64,000 nucleotides of DNA from Reyranella massiliensis 521. GTDB taxonomy: Bacteria > Pseudomonadota > Alphaproteobacteria > Reyranellales > Reyranellaceae. The DNA lies in assembly GCF_000312425.1 (NCBI RefSeq), contig NZ_HE997181.1, positions 3,729,395 through 3,793,394 of the forward strand, given 5' to 3'. Under the pieces are notes generated by a model. It was given only the letters and a program-made list of their open reading frames with translations, was not told the DNA's origin and did no database searches. Both the position numbers and the translations under genes were made by a program. Below, piece after piece: positions 51,014-60,283 of this stretch. Each line of letters starts with the position of its first letter. Position 1 is the stretch's first letter.

Positions 51014-52354
51014 CTGTCGCATCCTCTCCTGACCGCACCGATCGGCTCCAGCCTTTGGAAACTCTCGGCACCGACTACCGCCGTCATGATCGCGCAGACT
51101 TTCGTCGCCATCGCCGAGACCTTCATCTTCGGCCGGCTGGGCACGGACGCGCTGGCGGGCTTCGCCCTCGTTTTCCCGCTCATGATGATGATGACCATGA
51201 TGGCGGCGGGCGGCATGGGCGGCGGTGTGGCTGCCGCCATGGCGCGTGCCATGGGCGCGGGCCGGCGCGACGATGCGCGCTCGCTGGTGCTGCATGCTCT
51301 GGCGCTGGGGACAGGGCTCGCCCTCCTCTTCACCTTGCTCGCCTGGACCGTGGCGCCGACGCTCTATCGTCTGCTGGGCGGCGAAGGCCGGTCGCTTGAG
51401 CAAGCGCTGACTTACTCGCACGTCCTCTTCTCCGGCTCCCTCTTCATCTGGGCGAACTTCTTCCTGTCGGCGTTGCTGCGCGGTGGCGGCGATGCCGCAA
51501 CGCCCGGCCGCTACATGCTCTTCTCCTCCATCGCTCAGGTGCCGCTCTCCTATGTGCTGGCGCTGGGCATCGGCGACTGGCCGGGCTTCGGCATGGCAGG
51601 GCCGGCGATCTCCTCGCTGGCGACATCCGCCATCTCCGCTCTACTGCAGGCGCGCGCGCTGTGGGGCGGCAGGCTGGGCTTCGTGCCGGCACTCGGCGGC
51701 CTCTCCCTCCAGGGCCGTCTCTTCTGGGACATCCTGCGGGTCGGCCTGATCGCGTCCTTCTCCGCCTTCACGGCCAACCTCACGGCCATGCTGGTGACAG
51801 GACTGGTCGGCCGCTTCGGCGTGGCCGCCCTGGCAGGGTACGGCATCGGGGTGCGCCTGGAGTTCATGCTGGTACCGCTGGCCTTCGGCATCGGCTCGGG
51901 CCTCACCACTCTGGTCGGCGTGGCAGCGGGCGCCAACGACTGGCGGCGGGCGGTGCGGGCCGCCTGGACCGGCAGCCTGGTCGCGGGCCTCGGCATCGGC
52001 CTCTTCGGCTGGATCGTGGCGATCGTGCCCGAAGGCTGGGCGAGGCTGTTCACCAGCGACCCGCAGGTGATCGCGGCTACCGTCGCCTACATTACGCATG
52101 TGGCGCCGTTCTACTGCCTGTTCGGGATCGGCATGACGCTCTCCTTCGCGAGCCAGGGGGCAGGCCGCATGACGGCGCCGTTCTTCGCCGGCATCGCCCG
52201 CCTCTGCATCGCCACGGTCGGCGGCTGGTTCATGATCGAAAGTCTCGACTGGGGCCTGCACGGCGTGTTCACGGCAATCGCCGTCGGCATGATCGCCTTC
52301 GGCAGCCTGATCGCCGGTCCGTTGCTCTTTCACCCCTGGCGCGCGCGGGCGTGA
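51014..52354 (+). CDS. MATE family efflux transporter, apparent CTG start
   Basis: The protein has twelve membrane helices and MATE-type repeats (MMAAGGMGGGVAAAMARAMGAG in the first half, GFGVAALAGYGIGVRLEFMLVPLAFGIGSG in the second). Starting at the ATG (51086) gives 422 residues and cuts into the first helix. From a CTG at 51014 with GGAG six bases before it, the N-terminus is SHPLLTAPIGSSLWKLSAPTTAVMIAQ and the total 446, which fits the family. It exports drugs or metabolites in exchange for Na+ or H+. No upstream ATG or GTG in this frame was found. Confidence 0.85.
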   Translation: MSHPLLTAPIGSSLWKLSAPTTAVMIAQTFVAIAETFIFGRLGTDALAGFALVFPLMMMMTMMAAGGMGGGVAAAMARAMGAGRRDDARSLVLHALALGTGLALLFTLLAWTVAPTLYRLLGGEGRSLEQALTYSHVLFSGSLFIWANFFLSALLRGGGDAATPGRYMLFSSIAQVPLSYVLALGIGDWPGFGMAGPAISSLATSAISALLQARALWGGRLGFVPALGGLSLQGRLFWDILRVGLIASFSAFTANLTAMLVTGLVGRFGVAALAGYGIGVRLEFMLVPLAFGIGSGLTTLVGVAAGANDWRRAVRAAWTGSLVAGLGIGLFGWIVAIVPEGWARLFTSDPQVIAATVAYITHVAPFYCLFGIGMTLSFASQGAGRMTAPFFAGIARLCIATVGGWFMIESLDWGLHGVFTAIAVGMIAFGSLIAGPLLFHPWRARA

Positions 52355-52383
52355 TAGGCTGGCTTCCTCAACAGGAGGAAGCG

Positions 52384-53079
52384 ATGCAACGACCCTCCCC
52401 GGCCTACGGCACGATCCACACCTGGAACCGCAATCCCGCCGACGAAGAGGCGATGGGCGCCGCGCATGCACCGATCTGGCGACGCATGATCGACGTCGCC
52501 ATTCACGGCAGTCTCCGCGACGCGACGATCCTCGACTATGGCTGCAATCAGGGCGGCTTCCTGCGGATGCTCTACGACCGGCATCCCTTTCGCGCGGCCA
52601 CCGGCATCGACATCGCCCGCGAATCGGTGGCACGCGCCGAGCTGCTGAAAGGCCAGCGTCCGATCGATTACAAGGTCGGCCACAGTGCGGCCGCGCTCGG
52701 CAGCCCCTTCCACTTCGCCTTCAGCCATGAAGTGCTCTACTTGCTGCCCGACCTTGCCGCGCATGCGGCCGACATGAAAGCCGCCCTTCGCCCCGGCGGC
52801 GCCTATATCGCCGCCATGGGCTGCCACAAGGACAGCGCCGTATGGTCGCGCTGGCGCAAACTGATCAGCGAGACCTCGTCGATCCCGATCTACGATCACT
52901 CGCTCGACAATGTCGCCAAGGCCTTCTCGGCAGCAGGTTTCACGGTCGGTGTCCGCCCGCTCGACCTCGATGCCTTCATGCCGGTGACGGTGGGCAGCGA
53001 GTATTTCCCGAAAGTGGTCGATCAGCTCCGCTACTACAGCCAGGATAAAGTGCTGTTCAGGTTCGTACGCACGCCTTAG
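52384..53079 (+). CDS. class I SAM-dependent methyltransferase
   Basis: A 231-residue methyltransferase. The SAM-binding motif I is ILDYGCNQGGFLRML, the acidic loop GIDIARESVARAELL, and the FAFSHEVLYLLPDL motif IV-like region fits class I. The target molecule is unknown. AGGAGGAA precedes the ATG. It starts 29 bases after the MATE stop and could be co-transcribed with it. It ends overlapping the convergent 1166-residue flavoprotein gene by four bases. Confidence 0.88.
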   Translation: MQRPSPAYGTIHTWNRNPADEEAMGAAHAPIWRRMIDVAIHGSLRDATILDYGCNQGGFLRMLYDRHPFRAATGIDIARESVARAELLKGQRPIDYKVGHSAAALGSPFHFAFSHEVLYLLPDLAAHAADMKAALRPGGAYIAAMGCHKDSAVWSRWRKLISETSSIPIYDHSLDNVAKAFSAAGFTVGVRPLDLDAFMPVTVGSEYFPKVVDQLRYYSQDKVLFRFVRTP

Positions 53080-56000
53080 CGTGCGCCGATCTTTCTGAGC
53101 GCGCGATCGATCCAGAGCGCGCCGATCTTCTCCTGCACGGAGTTCTGGCGCAGCCGCTGGCGCAATCCTGCGAAGTCGACACGGTCCAGCTCCTGATCCT
53201 GGTTGAAGCAGGAGAAGACGACGCTCTCCTTGCCGGTCACCGGGTCCCTATGGAGCTGCAGGCACTGGGCGCAGATCTCCTTCATCATGCATTGCATAGG
53301 GGAGTTGATCGAACCCAGCGCGCGATGATCGGCCTTGAGGTAGGGCTTCAGTGCGTTGTGCCGCGCCAGCCGCACCGCGTTCATCATGCCGTCGGAGCCG
53401 ATGGCCACGATGCGATCCGCCGCACTATAGGGAATGGGCTGGTCGCCCAGTTCGCCCGACGCATAGCGGCGCATCGCCTCGACGATGTTGGCGACCAGCG
53501 CCTTGTCCTGCGGCCGGCCCGGCGCGAAGCCCGGCTCCTCGTCGCAGCACCAGACGACGACATCGGCCGCCGCCTCGATCTCTTCGACCTTGTAACGGTC
53601 GATCACCCGCTTGTAGCCCGCGAAATAGAGCACCTTGCTGCCGGCCTTGCGGAAGGCCTGGCCGATAGAGAACAGCACCGCGTTGCCCAGGCCACCGCCC
53701 ACCAGCACGACCGTTTCGCCCGGTTCGATCTCGGTCGGCGCGCCGGTCGGCCCCATGACGATGACGGGTTCGTCGGGCTTCAGCATCGCGCAGAGATCGG
53801 ACGAGCCGCCCATCTCCAGTGCGATCAGCGACAGCAGGCCCTTGTCCTTGTCGACCCAGGCCCCGGTCAGCGCCAAGCCTTCCATGGTGAGCAATGTGCC
53901 TTCGCTTTGAAGCGACCGCGCCTCGTAGTTTTGCAGGCGATAGAACTGGCCGGGCTCGAAGTTGCGCGCCGCGGCGGGCGCCTCGACGACCACCTCGACA
54001 ATGGTGGGCGTCAGCCGATCGACGCGCACGACGCGGGCGCGCCACTGCCGATTGACCTCGTTCACGATCTCGGCCGGTGTCCGCTTGGGCGCCGGCAACG
54101 CCGCCATGGCGCGCGTCAGCACCGGATAGCCCTGCTTGGCGCCACCCATCGCCTTCACGACGTTACCGGCAAACGAAGGATGCAGGTCGCCGAAGAACGA
54201 CATGAAGCGGTTGTCGGCATGGCGGTACATCAGCACCCGCACGTCGGCCGGCTTGGCGACGCGCTCGGGCGTTGCCGGATTTCCTTCCTCGTCGAGGGCG
54301 CGGAAGTACTTGCCGTCGATGAAGGCGTGCGTGGCATCCTCGCGCGCCAGCACGGTGTTGGGCTGCGTGCCGGCCGCCACCAGGATGGTGCGCGCCGGCA
54401 GAGTCGCCTCGACCTTGGCGCCGTTCTGCTCGCCGGCAACCTTCAGCGCCTTGGCCTGGCCGACCGCATCGACCTCGACCGCCACCGGCGAGAGGCCTTC
54501 GACGAAGCGAATATCCTCTTCGAGCGCCTTCAGCACCTCCTCGTGGTTCAGCGTATAGGACGGCGAATCGATCAGACGGCGACGATAGACCAGCGCCACG
54601 CCACCCCAGCCGTTCACCAGCTTGGCAATCGCAGGTTCACGGCCTTCGCGGGCCGCCGCCTCGCGCTCGGCGCGGATCGCCTTGGCGTGCGCAATGAACT
54701 CGCCGGCGATCTCGCGTTCTTCCGGCGTCCAGTTGCCTTGCACTGCCGCTTCGCCGCGCTCGGCGACCAGTGCTTCATGCCGCGACAGGAACTTCTCGAC
54801 CTGCAACGGATAGTAGGCAAGCGATTCGGTTGCCGTATCGATGGCCGTCAGTCCGCCGCCGATCACCACCACCGGCAGGCGGATCTGCAGGTTGGCGATG
54901 GACTCCTTCTTGGCCGCGCCCGTGAGCTGCAGCGCCATCAGGAAATCCGACGCCGCGCGCACGCCGCGCGCCAGGCCGTTCGGCAGATCGAGCACGGTGG
55001 GCTTGCCCGCGCCGGCGCAGAGCGCGATATGGTCGAAGCCCATTGCGAACGCACTCTCGACCGTCACCGTGCCGCCGAAGCGCACGCCGCCGAACATCGA
55101 GAACTCGGCGCGCCGCTCCAGCAGGAGCCGCACCATCTTCAGGTAGTTCTTGTCCCAGCGCACGGTGATGCCGTACTCGGCGACGCCGCCGAAACCGGCC
55201 ATCGCGCGCTCGCCGAGATTTTCGCGCAAGGCCGCAACGTCCTTCACCGCCTGGAACTCGACGCGCGTGCCATCCATCGCCACGCCGGATTGCGCCTCGG
55301 GCAGGGGCTCGATCTTGAGTCCGTCGATGCCGACCACCGTATGGCCGTCATTCATCAGATGATGCGCGAGGTTGAAGCCCGCCGGGCCCAGGCCGACGAC
55401 CAGCACGGTGCGCCCCGTCGCAGGACGCGGAATCGGGCGGCGCAGGTTGAGCGGATTCCAGCGCGTCAGCAGCGAGTAGATCTCGAAGCCCCAAGAGAGG
55501 CCGAGCACGTCCTTCAAGGTGCGGGTCTCGATCTGCGGGATGTCGACCGGCTCCTGCTTCTGATAGATGCAGGCCTTCATGCAATCGTTGCAGATGCGGT
55601 GGCCGGTTGCCGCCAGCAGCGGATTGTCGACGGCGGCGATTGCCAGCGCGCCGACGGAGAAACCTTCCGCTTTCAGGAGGTTCATCTCCGAGATCTTCTC
55701 TTCGAGCGGACAGCCTGCGAGCGTGACGCCGAAGGGCGACTTCTGGAACGCGCCGGTCTTGCGGTCCCGCAAGCCGCGGGAGCAACTGTCCTTGCCCTGG
55801 TTGTGGCACCAGATGCAGTAGTTTGCCTGATCAAGGGTGCGGACGAGATCGAAACCCTGATCTGTGAGCGCAAAGCCTTCGCGATGCCGCAGCAGCGGCC
55901 GCGGCAGCTTCATGCGGATGACCCCGTCGACCGTCTCGGTCTCGATCGGCACAAGGTGCTCGAAGTCGAGCTTGTGCGGCACCTTGAACAGCGGCCCGTC

Positions 56001-56576
56001 GCGATGACGCTTCTTGCCTTCGGGATGGTGCAGCGCCCAGGCAGCGTACTCCGCGAACGCCGTAATCTGCGGTGTCGGCGCTTCGACCTTGAACTCCGCT
56101 CCGACGAGATCGCGAACCGCGAGCGCGAAGGCGAGCTCCCATTCCTCCAAGTCGGCAGACGGGTCGATGCGAAGAGCGATGTTGGCGGTGACGCTCGCAC
56201 CGTCGAGCACCGCTGCAGCATCGGGCTTGATGGCGCGCGTGACGTAGCGCTGCACGAAGAGCCGCTTGCAATCGTACAGCGGCGCCAGGCGGCTGTGCCG
56301 GCCGCGCAAGGCGGCGACCTCCTCGCCGACGCCGAACAGGATGCCGACGAAATCCTCAAGCGGTCGCGCCAGCTCGATCAGCAGATTCGATTCGTCTTTG
56401 ACCGCCAGTGCTTCGGGAGTCGCACGCGCCATCATCAGGCGGGCATGGAGATCGATGCTGGCGTCTTTCAGCCAAGCGACGAACGCGGCATCGAGACGAC
56501 TCAGTCCCTCGCGATCGTAGAAGTCATTGAAGCTGAGCCCGAAGGGAACCGGCGGGGCCAGCGGGAACGAAGTCAT
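53076..56576 (-). CDS. large fused iron-sulfur flavoprotein: GltD-like plus ferredoxin-reductase-like domains
   Basis: This 1166-residue protein is a multi-domain redox enzyme. An N-terminal domain of about 250 residues is not recognised. Residues 254-336 hold cysteines in CIWCHNQGKDSCSRG and CNDCMKAC spacing, suited to 4Fe-4S clusters as in the GltD/DPD-type N-terminus. From about 390 there is an FAD/NAD(P) reductase (VLVVGLGPAGFNLAHHLM, then VVVIGGGLTAIDTATES). The C-terminal part (from about 850) is a ferredoxin-reductase-like FAD/NAD domain (FEPGQFYRLQNYE, VLVGGGLGNAVLF), and the end has more cysteines (CMMKEICAQC and later SCFNQD), as in PyrK. It probably moves electrons between NAD(P)H and a ferredoxin or glutamate-type enzyme. 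ATG 56576 was used. Confidence 0.85.
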   Translation of the reverse strand: MTSFPLAPPVPFGLSFNDFYDREGLSRLDAAFVAWLKDASIDLHARLMMARATPEALAVKDESNLLIELARPLEDFVGILFGVGEEVAALRGRHSRLAPLYDCKRLFVQRYVTRAIKPDAAAVLDGASVTANIALRIDPSADLEEWELAFALAVRDLVGAEFKVEAPTPQITAFAEYAAWALHHPEGKKRHRDGPLFKVPHKLDFEHLVPIETETVDGVIRMKLPRPLLRHREGFALTDQGFDLVRTLDQANYCIWCHNQGKDSCSRGLRDRKTGAFQKSPFGVTLAGCPLEEKISEMNLLKAEGFSVGALAIAAVDNPLLAATGHRICNDCMKACIYQKQEPVDIPQIETRTLKDVLGLSWGFEIYSLLTRWNPLNLRRPIPRPATGRTVLVVGLGPAGFNLAHHLMNDGHTVVGIDGLKIEPLPEAQSGVAMDGTRVEFQAVKDVAALRENLGERAMAGFGGVAEYGITVRWDKNYLKMVRLLLERRAEFSMFGGVRFGGTVTVESAFAMGFDHIALCAGAGKPTVLDLPNGLARGVRAASDFLMALQLTGAAKKESIANLQIRLPVVVIGGGLTAIDTATESLAYYPLQVEKFLSRHEALVAERGEAAVQGNWTPEEREIAGEFIAHAKAIRAEREAAAREGREPAIAKLVNGWGGVALVYRRRLIDSPSYTLNHEEVLKALEEDIRFVEGLSPVAVEVDAVGQAKALKVAGEQNGAKVEATLPARTILVAAGTQPNTVLAREDATHAFIDGKYFRALDEEGNPATPERVAKPADVRVLMYRHADNRFMSFFGDLHPSFAGNVVKAMGGAKQGYPVLTRAMAALPAPKRTPAEIVNEVNRQWRARVVRVDRLTPTIVEVVVEAPAAARNFEPGQFYRLQNYEARSLQSEGTLLTMEGLALTGAWVDKDKGLLSLIALEMGGSSDLCAMLKPDEPVIVMGPTGAPTEIEPGETVVLVGGGLGNAVLFSIGQAFRKAGSKVLYFAGYKRVIDRYKVEEIEAAADVVVWCCDEEPGFAPGRPQDKALVANIVEAMRRYASGELGDQPIPYSAADRIVAIGSDGMMNAVRLARHNALKPYLKADHRALGSINSPMQCMMKEICAQCLQLHRDPVTGKESVVFSCFNQDQELDRVDFAGLRQRLRQNSVQEKIGALWIDRALRKIGAR

Positions 56577-56729
56577 TACCAAATATCCGGATGAGGCGAG
56601 GGGAAATGGTTCGTGCACGAACCGTTAAACAAGGTGCCCCGGAAGCGCAAGGCATCGCAAGTCATGTCGCCGATTAGCGACATTTATGCCAGATGACGGC
56701 GTAGCCCGCTTCACGCATGGTCCGCCTCG

Positions 56730-57752
56730 ATGCAGCCCGTTCCTCCTTCCGTGCGCAATTGGCTGATCGTCGTTGCGGCGATGATCTTCTTCATGATCGT
56801 GATTGGCGCGCTCACGCGCCTCACCGAGTCCGGCCTGTCCATGGTCGAGTGGCGGCCGGTCACGGGCTGGCTGCCACCGCTCTCCGATGCGGCATGGCAG
56901 GCCGAGCTGCAGAAGTATCTTTCCTCGCCGCAGGGACGATTGGTGAATCATTCCTTCACCGTCGGCGAATTCAAAGAGATCTTCTGGCTGGAGTACATTC
57001 ATCGCCTGTGGGGACGACTCATCGGTATCGTCTTCGCCTTGCCGCTCGCCTGGTTCTGGTGGCGGGGCGCTCTTAACGCACATCTGAAGCCCAGGCTTTT
57101 CGCCCTGCTGGTGGCAGGGGGACTGCAGGGTGCGCTTGGCTGGGCCATGGTGGCGTCGGGCCTGATCGATCGGCCGTCGGTCAGTCACTATCGCCTGGCA
57201 GCCCATCTCCTGCTCGCCATCGCCCTCTATGCCTACACGGTCTGGCTGATCCTCGAACTGGGACCGCAGTCGGCACGCCGGGACGATCCTAAGACGCGGC
57301 GCAAGGCCACCGCCCTCATCGGCTTCCTGTTCGTCGTGCTGACCTGGGGCGCGTTCATGGCCGGACTGCGCGCGGGCACTGCACACAGCACCTTCCCGAC
57401 CATGTCGGGCCACTGGATACCGCCCGGCCTGTTCGATCTCTCGCCCTGGTGGATCAACCTCTTCGAGAACGGCACGACCATCCAGTTCGTCCATCGCTGG
57501 CTGGCCAAGCTTCTGGTGCTGGGCGTGCTGGTGATGGCCTGGCGCGCGCCGCGTCCCGAGACGATGGCCGCCGGCCTGATGGCCTTCCTGCAGCTCGGTC
57601 TCGGAATCGCCACGATCCTGACTGGCGTCGATATCGGCATTGCGACTGCACATCAGGCCGGCGCGGTACTCCTTTTGACCACCCTGATCGTCGTCCGTCA
57701 CCGCGCGATGGCTTCTCCGCAGCGGCCAGTCTCGGCTATTCTCCAGCGATGA
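56730..57752 (+). CDS. ctaA: heme A synthase (COX15/CtaA)
   Basis: A 340-residue inner-membrane enzyme with about eight helices in two four-helix halves. RLTESGLSMVEWRPVTGWLPPL, IHRLWGRLIGIVFALPLAWFW and GWAMVASGLIDRPSVSHYRLAAHL in the first half and FVHRWLAKLLVLGVLV and GVDIGIATAHQAGAVLLL in the second contain the conserved heme-ligand His residues. It oxidises the C8 methyl of heme O to make heme A for cytochrome oxidase. It overlaps the next gene by ATGA. Confidence 0.97.
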   Translation: MQPVPPSVRNWLIVVAAMIFFMIVIGALTRLTESGLSMVEWRPVTGWLPPLSDAAWQAELQKYLSSPQGRLVNHSFTVGEFKEIFWLEYIHRLWGRLIGIVFALPLAWFWWRGALNAHLKPRLFALLVAGGLQGALGWAMVASGLIDRPSVSHYRLAAHLLLAIALYAYTVWLILELGPQSARRDDPKTRRKATALIGFLFVVLTWGAFMAGLRAGTAHSTFPTMSGHWIPPGLFDLSPWWINLFENGTTIQFVHRWLAKLLVLGVLVMAWRAPRPETMAAGLMAFLQLGLGIATILTGVDIGIATAHQAGAVLLLTTLIVVRHRAMASPQRPVSAILQR

Positions 57753-59422
57753 CCGGAACCACGGACCGGCCCCCTCCGCTTGCCATCCTGAAACGGCCCC
57801 CCGTACTGGCGGGGGTTGCCGTCGTGCTTGTGGCCGCGGCCGCAGGCGGCGCCTGGCTGACGCGGCCAGCGAATTACGGGGCGTCGCCCGTTGCCGCAAA
57901 CGCCGCGGATCCGGCGCACGCCGCCACACCTGCGGCGGTCGCCAAGGTCGATCCGCCGCTTAGTGCGCCACCGCCGCCGACCAGCGCCGACTTCGGCGAC
58001 GCGACCCTTGTCGATGTGAAGATCGTCGACGCAAAGGCTGAGGAAGCAAGGCCCGTCGATACGAAGGCTGCCGAACTGAAGCCCGCCGATGCGAAGACGG
58101 ATTGGGAGGCGATGCCGATCCGGGAACTGCGGACCCGGGCGGAAGCCAACGAGATTCTGGCTATGGAGGAGCTGGCGCGCCGGCTGCTGCAGGGCGCAGG
58201 CGTCACCAAGGATGCTCAGGCCGGTGCCGGCTGGCTCCTGAGGGCGGCGCAGGCAGGCTCGACGCAGGCGGCTTTTAATGTCGGCGTGATGTACGAGCGC
58301 GGTTTCGTCGTCGAACGCGATTCCAGCAAGGCCATCGAGTGGTATCGCAAGGCCGTCGAGGCCGACTTGCCGATGGCCAAGCACAACCTCGCCCTGCTGC
58401 TGCGCGACGGCAAGGGCGCCGCCCGCAACGGCAAGGAAGCTGTCGAGCTGCTGCGCTCGGCGTCACGCCAGGGCATGGTCGCTTCGATGTTCACCCTGGG
58501 CGACATCTACGAACGCGGCGATGCCGCACCGAAGGATCAGGCAGTCGCCCTGGCCTGGTTCACCATCGCCTCCGAACTCGACCGCCAGATGAACAAGGGC
58601 GAGGAAACGCCGCTCTCCAAGACTTCGGGGCAGCGCGCGCAGACCCTGCAGCGCCTTCTCACGCCCGCCGAGCTGGAGCGCGCACAGCAGGTCGGACAGG
58701 AAGAGTTCAAGCAGATCGTCGAAGCCTTGCAGCCGCCCAAGCCCGCTTCGCTGCCGCAATCCAGCGGACTGCAGCCGACGCCGCCGCAAGTCGCCAGCAT
58801 CGATCCACCCGGCTGGCCTCAAACGGCCACCGAGCAAGTAAGGGCCATTCAGCAGGCCCTGTTCGACCTCAAGCTGTTGCGCGATCCGCCGGACGGCGCT
58901 CTCGGGCCGATGACGCGCAACGCAATCCGCGCCTTCCAGAAGACCGCAGGCGTGCGGGAAACCGGCGAGCCCAGCAAGGAGTTGTACGCCGCGATGCGTG
59001 CGGCATTGGCCAATCGCGACGTCGTCACGAATTCGCCGCTGCCGCTGCCGCCGAAGGCCGAGGAGAAGGTGGCGGCCGCCGCGGCGGAAACCAAGGCCGA
59101 GCCGCCGGCAAACACAATCGACATCGGCAGGCCCGAGCCCCCGCCGCCGCCCCCGACCTCCGCGGATATCGTGCGGCCTACTCTGCCCGCCGATGCCACC
59201 TGGCCGCCCGCGCCTGCCGACCAGATCAAGGCCGTGCAAACGCTGCTGTTCGAGCTCAATTTGCTGCGCGACACGCCTGACGGCGTAATCGGCCCGATGA
59301 CTCGCACGGCGATCCGTGACTACGAGAAAACGGCCGGCCTCAAGATCACGGGGGAGCCCAGCAAGGCGTTGTTCGACTCGATGATGCAGCGTCGGCGCTC
59401 TGGAACGACAGGGAAGCCTTAA
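57749..59422 (+). CDS. membrane-anchored Sel1-repeat protein with two peptidoglycan-binding domains
   Basis: A 557-residue protein. One membrane helix (VLAGVAVVLVAAAAGGAWLT, about residues 20-38) anchors it. A Pro/Ala-rich linker is followed by four Sel1-like repeats (AMEELARRLLQGAGVTKDAQAG, AFNVGVMYERGFVVERDSSK, AKHNLALLLRDGKGAARNGK and SMFTLGDIYERGDAAPKDQA). Then come two PG-binding type-1 domains (LFDLKLLRDPPDGALGPMTRNA and LFELNLLRDTPDGVIGPMTRTA). It probably tethers a scaffold to the cell wall in the periplasm. It overlaps ctaA (ATGA). Confidence 0.88.
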   Translation: MTGTTDRPPPLAILKRPPVLAGVAVVLVAAAAGGAWLTRPANYGASPVAANAADPAHAATPAAVAKVDPPLSAPPPPTSADFGDATLVDVKIVDAKAEEARPVDTKAAELKPADAKTDWEAMPIRELRTRAEANEILAMEELARRLLQGAGVTKDAQAGAGWLLRAAQAGSTQAAFNVGVMYERGFVVERDSSKAIEWYRKAVEADLPMAKHNLALLLRDGKGAARNGKEAVELLRSASRQGMVASMFTLGDIYERGDAAPKDQAVALAWFTIASELDRQMNKGEETPLSKTSGQRAQTLQRLLTPAELERAQQVGQEEFKQIVEALQPPKPASLPQSSGLQPTPPQVASIDPPGWPQTATEQVRAIQQALFDLKLLRDPPDGALGPMTRNAIRAFQKTAGVRETGEPSKELYAAMRAALANRDVVTNSPLPLPPKAEEKVAAAAAETKAEPPANTIDIGRPEPPPPPPTSADIVRPTLPADATWPPAPADQIKAVQTLLFELNLLRDTPDGVIGPMTRTAIRDYEKTAGLKITGEPSKALFDSMMQRRRSGTTGKP

Positions 59423-59425
59423 AGG

Positions 59426-60283
59426 TCAGCTCGTCGCGAGCTGGCCGGCGTGACGCCACCAGGAGGACGGCAGGGTCGCGGCAGCATGCCGCGCCGCCTC
59501 GACGGTTTCATAGAGGCCAAAGCAGGTCGCGCCACTGCCACTCATCGCGGCATGAACAACTCCCTGGCTGCCCCTCAGGGCCTGCAGGACACTCGTGATT
59601 TCGGGCCGCAGCGAGACAGCGGCGTCGGTGAGATCGTTGCCGCGGGCGGCGATCTCGCGGCCCAAGCTTGCGAGATCGGGCCAGCCTCCGGGCGCCGGGC
59701 GTTCGGCCGAGAAGCTGCCCTGGCGCGCGGCGAAGACCTGGGGCGTCGGCAAGGGCAGTCCCGGATTGACCAGCAGGATGGCACAGGGAGGCATCCGGGG
59801 CGCCGGCGCAAGACGCTCGCCGACACCCGCAACCAGTGCCGGTCTGCCGGCCAGGCACATGGGCACGTCGGCGCCGAGTTCGGCCGCCAGATCGAACAGT
59901 TCCTCCTCGGGCATCGCCACCCGCCACAGATCGACCAGGGCCAGCAGCGCCGCCGCCGCATCGGCCGAACCGCCGCCCAGCCCTGCGGCGACGGGAATAT
60001 GCTTGGTGAGACGAAGGACGGCCCGCGGCGCCAATCCCGCACGGCCTGCCAGCAGGCGAGCAGCTCTCAGGACGAGGTTATCGGCCTCGCCGCGGAGTGA
60101 GCCGGCACCGGGCCCTGCAATTTCGAGCGTCAGGTCGGGGGCGGCGCTCACGTCGATTTCATCGGCGAGATCGGTGAAGGCAACCAGGGAGTCCAGCAGG
60201 TGGTAGCCGTCAGTCCGTCGGCCGACGACGTTCAGCCACAGATTGACCTTCGCTCGGGCGAGCGGCACGGCGCGATCAGCCAC
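59426..60283 (-). CDS. ispE: 4-diphosphocytidyl-2-C-methyl-D-erythritol kinase
   Basis: A 285-residue GHMP kinase. The N-terminal ARAKVNLWLNVVGRRTDGYHLLDSLVAF and the ATP-binding PVAAGLGGGSADAAAAL are diagnostic, with the C-terminal MSGSGATCFGLYE motif. It phosphorylates CDP-methylerythritol in the non-mevalonate isoprenoid pathway. It starts inside the end of the TPR gene (8-base overlap), so the two are translated together. It ends three bases from the convergent Sel1 protein gene. Confidence 0.97.
   Translation of the reverse strand: MADRAVPLARAKVNLWLNVVGRRTDGYHLLDSLVAFTDLADEIDVSAAPDLTLEIAGPGAGSLRGEADNLVLRAARLLAGRAGLAPRAVLRLTKHIPVAAGLGGGSADAAAALLALVDLWRVAMPEEELFDLAAELGADVPMCLAGRPALVAGVGERLAPAPRMPPCAILLVNPGLPLPTPQVFAARQGSFSAERPAPGGWPDLASLGREIAARGNDLTDAAVSLRPEITSVLQALRGSQGVVHAAMSGSGATCFGLYETVEAARHAAATLPSSWWRHAGQLATS

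Noticed and set aside
53250..56594. 1114-codon open frame on the plus strand opposite the large flavoprotein gene
   Set aside because: High-GC antisense shadow: rich in Arg, His and Ala, with no domain or ribosome site, while the minus strand encodes clear Fe-S and FAD motifs.
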